Shown here piece by piece: positions 1 through 4,569 of a DNA stretch of 5,624 nucleotides. Location: NCBI GenBank assembly GCA_023432305.1, contig JAEYUT010000342.1, forward strand, positions 1-5,624, written 5' to 3'. Origin of the DNA: Actinomycetes bacterium. GTDB lineage: Bacteria; Actinomycetota; Actinomycetes; Actinomycetales; Microbacteriaceae. The notes under the pieces are model-generated. The model saw only the letters and a program-made list of their open reading frames with translations. It did not search any database and was not told the DNA's origin. How positions within the stretch are numbered: the first letter of the stretch is position 1; the number at the start of each line of letters is the position of its first letter. Made by a program: the position numbers and the translations under genes.

Positions 1-505
1 TCCACGCCCCGATGGTGAGCAGCGCTGAGCCGAGCGCCGGACGCGAGATCACCATGAGCACGCCCATCACCGCGACGGCGGTCGAGAACGCGTCGATGCG
101 CCCGAGCACGACGGGACCCACCGCAAGCAGGAAGGCGAGCCACCACCACGCCACCAGCGGAGCGCGCCGTCCGTGGAGAAGCACGGCGAAGGCGACCGCA
201 TCGATGAGCGTCACGAGGACGAGCCAGGTGACGGCGAACAGACCCCAGCCGAGAGCGAGCGAGCCGAGCATCGGCAGCATCGCGAGCAGCGGGTACACCC
301 ACGGCTCATCGATTCCCGCCCAGATGCCCCCCTCGATCCCTGACCGCACCCACGGGAGGTAGGCGAGCGTGACGTCGCCCATCGGCAGGCTCGGCGCGGT
401 CAGGCAGATCCAGCCGAGCAGCAGATGCACCGCGAGGAATGCGGTCCAAAGAAGGAGGGGGCGGCGCTGCCAGGGCGTCGGCGCTGCGCTCTCCCCCCTC
501 GTCAT
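1..505 (-). CDS. Integral membrane protein, GT87/DUF2029-like glycosyltransferase (N-terminal part; gene continues past the left edge)
   Basis: Reading the minus strand from the ATG at 505-503 gives 168 uninterrupted codons to the window edge. After a short basic N-terminus there are hydrophobic segments at about residues 16-35, 70-88, 89-110, 116-134 and 142-166, so this is a polytopic membrane protein. The first outer loop holds a GDV..Y..W stretch (Asp44, Tyr49, Trp52), followed by a DEPWVYP motif at 66-72 and GRID at 135-138. This arrangement resembles actinobacterial GT-C-fold membrane glycosyltransferases (GT87, DUF2029), which use polyprenyl-phosphate sugars such as mannose to build envelope glycans or glycolipids. 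In that fold an acidic residue in the first outer loop is typically catalytic, and Asp44 is the obvious candidate. The start lacks a Shine-Dalgarno but sits 7 nt after a TACGCT box. Family assignment is by recall of similar sequences, and donor and acceptor cannot be told. It could instead be an unclassified membrane protein. Confidence 0.8.
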   Translation of the reverse strand, partial: MTRGESAAPTPWQRRPLLLWTAFLAVHLLLGWICLTAPSLPMGDVTLAYLPWVRSGIEGGIWAGIDEPWVYPLLAMLPMLGSLALGWGLFAVTWLVLVTLIDAVAFAVLLHGRRAPLVAWWWLAFLLAVGPVVLGRIDAFSTAVAVMGVLMVISRPALGSALLTIGAW

Positions 506-512
506 GTCGGCC

Positions 513-518
513 AGCGTA
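513..518 (-). promoter_or_regulatory. Predicted -10 box (TACGCT) for the membrane protein gene, leaderless start
   Basis: On the minus strand TACGCT is followed by 7 nt (GGCCGAC) and then the ATG at 505-503, which would put the transcription start on or next to the A of the start codon. No ribosome binding site precedes the ATG, in keeping with a leaderless mRNA. No good -35 is visible 16-18 bp upstream. Confidence 0.5.
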
Positions 519-573
519 CCGGTGCACGTGACATCGGATGACGACACGGCGAGCGCCGAGGCCGACGACACGG

Positions 574-579
574 AATGAT
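574..579 (+). promoter_or_regulatory. Possible -10 box (AATGAT) for the substrate-binding protein gene
   Basis: AATGAT matches TATAAT at 4 of 6 positions, including the key A2 and T6. It is the best candidate on the plus strand of the 506-610 intergenic region. It would give a leader of about 25 nt that carries the GGAGG at 601-605. No recognisable -35 lies at the right distance, so this is tentative. I see no clear operator in the rest of this intergenic region. Confidence 0.3.
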
Positions 580-600
580 GGAAGCACCCGCATCGAACAT

Positions 601-605
601 GGAGG
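601..605 (+). promoter_or_regulatory. Ribosome binding site GGAGG that sets the lipoprotein start at 611
   Basis: A full GGAGG lies 5 nt before the ATG at 611. This favours 611 over the in-frame ATGs at 575, 578 and 599, which lack such a site and would put a polar extension ahead of the signal peptide. Confidence 0.85.
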
Positions 606-610
606 CAAAC

Positions 611-1444
611 ATGTCCCGCATCTCGCGCTTCGCCGCCGTCGCCTCGGCGTCGGTCCTCGCGCTCGCCCTGGCTGCCTGCGCCGGCGACGCCCAGAACACC
701 GAGTACGTGAACGACGAGTACGTCACCGACGGCAAGCTCACCGTCGCGACGGGCGAGTTCGCGTACTTCCCGTACGTCATCGACGACGCTCCCGAGTCCG
801 GTGAGGGATTCGAGTCCGCGGTGATCTACGCGATCGCCGAGGAGCTCGGCTTCGAGCCCGACGACGTCGAATGGGTGCGCACGAGCTTCGAGGCCGCGAT
901 CGCTCCCGGCCCGAAGGACTGGGACCTCAACATCCAGCAGTTCTCGATCACCGAGGACCGCAAGCAGAACGTCGACTTCTCGACCCCGTACTACGCCTCC
1001 ACGCAGGCGCTCGTGGCCATCAAGGGCGGCAAGGCCGAAGGCGTCACCGACATCGCCGGCCTCAAGGACCTGCTCATCGGCGCCATGACCGGCACCACGA
1101 GCGGCCAGACGGTCGAGGAGGTCGTCGCGCCCACCGCCGGTGTGCAGTACTTCAACACCAACGAGGACGTGAAGCTCGCGCTCGAGTCGGGCCAGATCGA
1201 TGCAATCGCACTCGACCTTCCGACGGCCTTCTACACGACCGCCGTCGAGATCGACAACAGCTTCATCGTGGGCGAGCTTCCGCAGGCCGGCATCTCGGAT
1301 GAGTGGGGCATCGTGCTCCCGAAGGGCTCGGCCCTCACCGAGCGCGTCTCGGAGGCGATCGAGAAGCTGCGCGACAGCGGCAAGCTGCAGGAGATCACCG
1401 ACAAGTGGCTCGGTGCTGAGGCGGGCGTCGCCAAGCTCTCCTGA
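611..1444 (+). CDS. Amino acid ABC transporter substrate-binding lipoprotein (SBP_bac_3 family)
   Basis: This 277-residue protein is the extracytoplasmic solute receptor of the ABC importer encoded by this and the next two genes. The N-terminus is a lipoprotein signal: basic MSRISR, a hydrophobic core to residue 19, and the lipobox LAAC at 20-23, so Cys23 should be lipid-anchored to the outer face of the membrane. Family hallmarks follow in order: FSITEDRKQNVDFSTPYY (111-128), which holds the conserved Arg and the VDFS..Y stretch; a TGTTSGQTVE hinge-side segment (160-169); ALESGQIDAIALDLP (190-204) with Asp202, the position that usually contacts the ligand amino group; and a C-terminal GIVLPKGS...IEKLRDSGKLQEITDKWLG helix region (233-268). 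Length is normal for the family. The class usually binds polar amino acids, but the ligand cannot be read from sequence. The first-lobe segment GEGFESAVIYAIA lacks the common acidic-x-Asp pair, so the ligand may be unusual. Its stop lies 40 nt before the permease start. Confidence 0.93.
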   Translation: MSRISRFAAVASASVLALALAACAGDAQNTEYVNDEYVTDGKLTVATGEFAYFPYVIDDAPESGEGFESAVIYAIAEELGFEPDDVEWVRTSFEAAIAPGPKDWDLNIQQFSITEDRKQNVDFSTPYYASTQALVAIKGGKAEGVTDIAGLKDLLIGAMTGTTSGQTVEEVVAPTAGVQYFNTNEDVKLALESGQIDAIALDLPTAFYTTAVEIDNSFIVGELPQAGISDEWGIVLPKGSALTERVSEAIEKLRDSGKLQEITDKWLGAEAGVAKLS

Positions 1445-1471
1445 CGTGACAGAGCACGGCGCCACCTCAGG

Positions 1472-1477
1472 TAGCGT
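1472..1477 (+). promoter_or_regulatory. Predicted internal -10 box (TAGCGT) for a leaderless permease-ATPase transcript
   Basis: TAGCGT is followed by 7 nt (CGACTGT) and then the GTG at 1485. No Shine-Dalgarno stands at the right distance from this GTG. A GTGACA at 1446-1451 resembles a -35 but leaves a 20-bp spacer, which is too long. If active, this promoter would let permease and ATPase be expressed apart from the lipoprotein. Confidence 0.45.
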
Positions 1478-1484
1478 CGACTGT

Positions 1485-2339
1485 GTGAACGATGTGACGA
1501 CCCGACGGCCGAGCGAATTGGAGCTCGGCCGTCGGGCGTACCGCAAGAAGCAGTCGGTGCGCTCCATTCTCATCGCGATCGCGTCGACGATCGCACTCGC
1601 GCTCATCCTGTGGGCGACGGTCATCAACACCCCCGGCTGGGCAGCCGTTCAGCGCACCTTCTTCAACCCGGAGACGTTCGTCGACGCGATCCCGCGCGTC
1701 GCGACCGGCTTCCTGCTGAACCTGCAGCTGCTCGGCATCTCGGTCGTGACGGTCGCCATCACGGCGACGCTCATCGCGGTCATCCGCACCCTGCGCGGTC
1801 CGGTGTTCTTCCCGCTGCGTGCCCTTGCTGCGGGCTACACCGACATCTTCCGCGGGCTGCCGCTTATCATCGTTCTGTACCTGGTGGGCTACGGCATCCC
1901 CGGTCTGCTGCACGAGCGCGTGCACGTCGTCGTGCTCGGCACCATCGCGCTCACGCTCACCTACTCGGCCTACGTGAGCGAGGTCATCCGAGCAGGCATC
2001 GAGGCCGTGCACCCCTCGCAGCGTCTGGCTGCCCGCGCCCTCGGACTCAGCTACGCCAAGACTCTGCGCATTGTCGTGATGCCGCAGGCGGTTCGCAAGA
2101 TGACGCCGGCCCTCATGAACGATTTCGTCGCGATGCAGAAGGATGTGGGGCTGATCTCCGTTCTCGGCGCCGTCGATGCGGTGCGTGGCGCCCAGCTGGA
2201 GACGGCGCAGGCCTACAACTTCACCCCGTACATCGTCGCGGGACTTCTGTTCATCCTGCTGGCGATTCCCACCATTCGGCTCGCCGATTGGTACACCGCA
2301 CGCCTGCGCCGGCGTGAGCAGATGGGATCGATCGTATGA
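1485..2339 (+). CDS. Amino acid ABC transporter permease (HisM/GlnP-type)
   Basis: This is the 284-residue membrane-spanning subunit of the importer. Hydrophobic segments lie at about 27-47, 74-99, 121-141, 146-166, 218-235 and 247-265. The FRGLPLIIVLYLVGYG stretch at 122-137 is typical of HAAT-family permeases. The EAA loop, which docks on the ATPase, runs from about 169 to 200: RAGIEAV (169-175), Gly187 and the closing VVMPQAVR (197-204). Since only one permease gene is present, a homodimer is inferred. The GTG at 1485 is chosen because the next residues (SELELGRRAYRKKQ, 10-23) look like the usual basic cytosolic N-terminus of relatives, and because of the TAGCGT box 7 nt upstream. Alternatives are GTG 1446, directly after the previous stop with no ribosome binding site, and GTG 1557, preceded by a weak AAGAAG, which would remove the basic tail. 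Codons 6-18 form a perfect inverted repeat. The stop overlaps the ATPase start by ATGA. Confidence 0.9.
   Translation: MNDVTTRRPSELELGRRAYRKKQSVRSILIAIASTIALALILWATVINTPGWAAVQRTFFNPETFVDAIPRVATGFLLNLQLLGISVVTVAITATLIAVIRTLRGPVFFPLRALAAGYTDIFRGLPLIIVLYLVGYGIPGLLHERVHVVVLGTIALTLTYSAYVSEVIRAGIEAVHPSQRLAARALGLSYAKTLRIVVMPQAVRKMTPALMNDFVAMQKDVGLISVLGAVDAVRGAQLETAQAYNFTPYIVAGLLFILLAIPTIRLADWYTARLRRREQMGSIV
1501..1536 (+). repeat. Perfect 14-bp inverted repeat with an 8-nt loop inside the permease 5' coding region
   Basis: The left arm CCCGACGGCCGAGC (1501-1514) and right arm GCTCGGCCGTCGGG (1523-1536) are exact reverse complements around the A/T-rich loop GAATTGGA. In RNA this would be a very stable GC-rich stem-loop starting 16 nt after the permease GTG and spanning codons 6-18. 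There is no T tract after it, so it is not a classical intrinsic terminator, though actinobacterial terminators often lack one. Likely roles, all inferred, are protection of the 3' end of the lipoprotein mRNA, partial termination that lowers permease and ATPase output, or control of translation initiation. Confidence 0.8.
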
Positions 2340-3067
2340 ACCCGGTTCTGCAGGCGAAAGACATCTGGAAGGCGTTCGGCGAGAAGGAGGTGCTGCGCGG
2401 CATCTCGCTCGATCTCGCGGCGCACGAGGTCGTCGCCCTCATCGGGCCCAGCGGCTCCGGAAAGTCGACGCTGCTGCGCTGCCTCAACCTGCTCGAGCCC
2501 ATCGATGACGGCCAGATCCTGCTCGAGGGGCGCGACATCTCCGACCCGCGCGTCAAGCAGGACGCGGTGCGCGCGCAGTTCGGCGTGGTGTTCCAGCACT
2601 ACAACCTGTTCCCCCACATGTCGGTGCTCGACAACGTGACGCTCGCCGCCCGCACCGTGCACGGAACGCCGCGGCGACAGGCCGAGCAGCGCGGCCTCGA
2701 ACTGCTGGAGCGGATCGGCCTCGCCGAGAAGGCGAAGGAGCACCCGGATCGCCTCTCCGGCGGCCAGCAGCAGCGTGCCGCGATCGTGCGCGCGATCGCG
2801 ACCGACCCCAGCGTTCTCCTGCTCGACGAGATCACGAGCGCTCTCGACCCCGAGCTCGTCGGCGAGGTGCTCGACCTCGTGCGCGAGCTCGCCGAGGACG
2901 GCGCGACGATCCTCATGGCGACCCACGAGATGGCCTTCGCGCGGGAGGTGGCGCACCGCGTGCTGTTCCTCGACGGGGGCACGGTGGTGGAGGAAGGTCC
3001 CGCGCGGGAGCTCTTCGCGAACCCCCGCGAGCAGCGGACCCGCGAATTCCTGTCCCGAATGGCCTGA
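2336..3067 (+). CDS. Amino acid ABC transporter ATP-binding protein
   Basis: This 243-residue protein is the cytoplasmic ATPase that powers the importer, and it has every nucleotide-binding motif: Walker A GPSGSGKST (37-45, Lys43), Q-loop VFQHYNLFPH (85-94, Gln87), signature LSGGQQQR (140-147), Walker B VLLLDE (160-165, catalytic Glu165), D-loop SALDPE (168-173) and the switch His197 in MATHEM. Length and the FQHYNLFPHMSVLDN wording are typical of the HAAT (GlnQ/HisP) subgroup, so polar amino acid import is the best guess. The residue after the Walker B Glu is Ile166 where most relatives have Pro (DEPTSALDP); as I recall, Val or Ile occurs there in some actinobacterial members, so this is not a defect. 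The start codon overlaps the permease stop by ATGA with only a weak GGGA upstream, implying translational coupling. The gene converges on nnrD across 33 bp. Confidence 0.96.
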   Translation: MNPVLQAKDIWKAFGEKEVLRGISLDLAAHEVVALIGPSGSGKSTLLRCLNLLEPIDDGQILLEGRDISDPRVKQDAVRAQFGVVFQHYNLFPHMSVLDNVTLAARTVHGTPRRQAEQRGLELLERIGLAEKAKEHPDRLSGGQQQRAAIVRAIATDPSVLLLDEITSALDPELVGEVLDLVRELAEDGATILMATHEMAFAREVAHRVLFLDGGTVVEEGPARELFANPREQRTREFLSRMA

Positions 3068-3104
3068 CGCCGCTCCCGCGGGTCGCCCCCTCCGCGCGCG
3101 TCAG
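3064..3104. terminator. Convergent gene junction with a 7-bp inverted repeat over both stop codons; possible weak bidirectional terminator
   Basis: CTGACGC (3064-3070) and GCGTCAG (3098-3104) are exact inverted arms, and each contains a TGA stop, one for the ATPase on plus and one for nnrD on minus. The 27-nt interval holds the palindrome CCCGCGGG (3075-3082) and runs of C. The loop is long and there is no T tract on either strand, so a terminator role is only a possibility. Because the genes converge with 33 bp between them, some transcription end signal is expected nearby. Confidence 0.25.
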
Positions 3105-3919
3105 CGATTCGCCACAAGGTCGCGGATGACGCCCGGGATGTGCTCGCACAGCTCGATCACCGTGAACGGTCCCCCGCGGCTCGCCCGATCCGCGGCGACG
3201 CCGTGGATGACCGCAGCGGTCGCCGCGAGCCGCCCAGCCTGCCCAGGCTCCGCTGCGAGCTGATCGGCGTGCGTCGCGAGCAGCGCCCCCAGCACACCCG
3301 CGAGCGCATCGCCCGCGCCCGCTGTCGCCGTCCACGCCGGAGCGGCGGAGACCCGCAGGAGCGAGCCGTCGGGTGAGGCGATGTGCGTCGTATGCCCCTT
3401 GAGCAGAACGACACCGTCGACCTTCTCGGAGGCGGCGAGCGCACTCCCTGCCGGATCCCGAAGCACATCGTCGCGCTCGCGTTCGAGCAGGCGAGCAAGC
3501 TCCCCTGCGTGCGGCACCAGCACACGCAGCCCCGCCGCACGGTCGACGTGCGCGAGACCACCCGCGTCGATGACGGTGGGCACCGCGTCCGCAAGCGCCG
3601 CATCCCGATGGCGAGCCGTCGCGTCGTCGAGCGCGTCGGCATCCTGACCCGACCCCACCACCCAGGCCTGGACGCGCCCGGCCTCGGTGACGGCTTCGGG
3701 GCGGCGCTGCAGCACGAGTCGCGTCGGGCGCCCCACACCGCGATAGCGCACCATGCCGACCCCTGTGCGGAGCGCGGCCTCGACGGTGAGCACTGCAGCG
3801 CCGGGATACGCCGCCGATCCCGCGGCGATGCCCAGAACCCCCCGGGAGTACTTGTCGTCGCGGGGGCCGGGAACGGCGATCCCGCCTGCCGCATCCACCG
3901 GTCCGAAGAGCTCGCTCAT
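3101..3919 (-). CDS. nnrD: ADP-dependent NAD(P)H-hydrate dehydratase
   Basis: This 272-residue cytosolic repair enzyme dehydrates the S-form of NADHX and NADPHX back to NADH and NADPH, using ADP as phosphate donor in bacteria. The ribokinase-like fold is recognisable from DDKYSRGVLGIAAGS at 21-35, YPGAA at 38-42, VIDAGG at 116-121, VPHAGEL at 135-141, LLKGHTT at 172-178, and the nucleotide-binding, catalytic ATAGAGDALAGVLGAL at 198-213, where Asp204 is the expected catalytic base. The protein is the stand-alone C-terminal half of the two-domain YjeF/Nnr enzyme: no epimerase (NnrE) domain is fused, so epimerisation must come from another locus. The ATG at 3919 is preferred because the N-terminus matches family length and a TATCCT box lies 7 nt upstream; no Shine-Dalgarno is seen. 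Codon use and length look normal. Its closest functional neighbour is the divergent flavin reductase operon. Confidence 0.93.
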   Translation of the reverse strand: MSELFGPVDAAGGIAVPGPRDDKYSRGVLGIAAGSAAYPGAAVLTVEAALRTGVGMVRYRGVGRPTRLVLQRRPEAVTEAGRVQAWVVGSGQDADALDDATARHRDAALADAVPTVIDAGGLAHVDRAAGLRVLVPHAGELARLLERERDDVLRDPAGSALAASEKVDGVVLLKGHTTHIASPDGSLLRVSAAPAWTATAGAGDALAGVLGALLATHADQLAAEPGQAGRLAATAAVIHGVAADRASRGGPFTVIELCEHIPGVIRDLVANR

Positions 3920-3926
3920 GGGCGCC

Positions 3927-3932
3927 AGGATA
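3927..3932 (-). promoter_or_regulatory. Predicted -10 box (TATCCT) for nnrD, leaderless start
   Basis: On the minus strand TATCCT is followed by 7 nt (GGCGCCC) and the nnrD ATG at 3919, putting the transcription start at the start codon. The box shares the TA at 3931-3932 with the plus-strand box for the HAD gene. A weak -35-like ATGTGA lies 18 bp upstream, inside the HAD coding region. Confidence 0.55.
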
Positions 3933-3936
3933 GTTT
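3931..3936 (+). promoter_or_regulatory. Predicted -10 box (TAGTTT) for the HAD-flavin reductase operon, leaderless start
   Basis: TAGTTT is followed by 6 nt (GGGACG) and the ATG at 3943. The TTGGGACG stretch has no good Shine-Dalgarno. The first two bases are shared with the minus-strand nnrD -10 box. The matching -35 position falls within nnrD codons and shows no consensus. Confidence 0.5.
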
Positions 3937-3942
3937 GGGACG

Positions 3943-4569
3943 ATGAGCATTCACATCCCCGGCCGCGTCGTCGTGTTCGATTACGGCGAGGTGATCTCGA
4001 TGGAGCAGAGCGAGCACGACAAGCTCGCGCTCCTCGGGGCGGCCGGACAGCTGGCAGCGGAGTTCTGGCCCGCCTACTGGCGGCACCGCGACCAGCTCGA
4101 CAAGGGCGTGATCAGCGTCGTCGAATACTGGACGGCGGTCGCTGCGGACCTCGGAGCCGAGTGGGACCTCCCCACCATGCAGCGTCTCTGGGCGATCGAC
4201 TTCCGCAGCTGGATCAGCGTCGAGCCGGGCACGGTGCAGCTCATCCGCGAGCTCGCCGACGGCGGCACGCGCGTCGCCCTGCTCTCCAACGCGGGCTTCG
4301 ATTTCGCCGACGCGTTCCGCGCCGCGCCGTTCGCGTCCGCGATGGAGCGGATCTTCGTGAGCGCGGAGCTCGGGATGCTGAAACCCGACATCGAGATCTA
4401 CGAGCATGTGTGCGCCGAACTCGGCATCACCCCCTCGCAGCTGGTGTTCATCGACAACAAGCCCGTGAACGTCGACGGTGCGGTCTCCATCGGAGCCACG
4501 GGTCACGTCTTCCGATCGGTGAGCCAGCTGCGCGCATTCCTCGAGGGCCTCGCCGAGGCCACCCGATGA
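3943..4569 (+). CDS. HAD-superfamily hydrolase with atypical motifs I and IV
   Basis: This 208-residue cytosolic protein has the order of HAD-IA phosphatases and dehalogenase-like enzymes. Motif I is VVFDYGEVI (10-18) with nucleophile Asp13. A helical cap follows at about 20-90. Motif II is VALLSNAG (111-118), motif III is LGMLKPD (143-149) with Lys147, and motif IV is VFIDNKPVNVDGA (168-180). Two changes from the usual DxDxT and DD patterns stand out: position +2 after the nucleophile is Gly15 instead of the acid/base Asp, and the second motif IV acid is Asn172. The D-x-G pattern also occurs in the YihX-like and epoxide-hydrolase N-domain-like subgroup, where some members are active sugar-phosphate phosphatases. 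Substrate is unknown. The ATG at 3943 lies 6 nt after TAGTTT, and the stop overlaps the next gene by ATGA, so the two are co-translated. Confidence 0.88.
   Translation: MSIHIPGRVVVFDYGEVISMEQSEHDKLALLGAAGQLAAEFWPAYWRHRDQLDKGVISVVEYWTAVAADLGAEWDLPTMQRLWAIDFRSWISVEPGTVQLIRELADGGTRVALLSNAGFDFADAFRAAPFASAMERIFVSAELGMLKPDIEIYEHVCAELGITPSQLVFIDNKPVNVDGAVSIGATGHVFRSVSQLRAFLEGLAEATR

Noticed and set aside
499..544. TCGTCAT (499-505) and ATGACGA (538-544) as a possible operator pair
   Set aside because: A 7-bp match at 32 bp spacing, with one arm in the coding start, is weak. No matching copy or known regulator site supports it.
1416..1470. Second inverted repeat, CTGAGGCGG and CCACCTCAG, around the lipoprotein stop
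   Set aside because: Nine pairs with one mismatch across a 37-nt loop is marginal, and the 14-bp hairpin downstream is far stronger.
1200..1484. Upstream extension of the permease reading frame into the lipoprotein gene
   Set aside because: The frame is open by chance within the lipoprotein codons. The translated stretch is Ser/Arg-rich, with no permease-like sequence before residue 1 at 1485.
1467..2012. 181-codon minus-strand open frame opposite the permease
   Set aside because: It is an Asp/Arg/Glu-rich antisense shadow of hydrophobic permease codons.
2824..2856. Ile in place of Pro in the ATPase DEPTSALD motif as a sign of a defective enzyme
   Set aside because: All catalytic residues are intact. 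From recall, Val or Ile at this position occurs in other actinobacterial amino acid transporter ATPases.
2213..2956. 247-codon minus-strand open frame opposite the permease end and ATPase
   Set aside because: It is a His/Arg/Glu-rich shadow of the ATPase codons, without a ribosome binding site or a recognisable domain.
2913..3950. 345-codon minus-strand open frame overlapping nnrD in another frame
   Set aside because: It is Arg/Gly/Ala-rich, spans the nnrD-ATPase junction and both gene boundaries, and has no domain. nnrD in the other frame carries all the family motifs.
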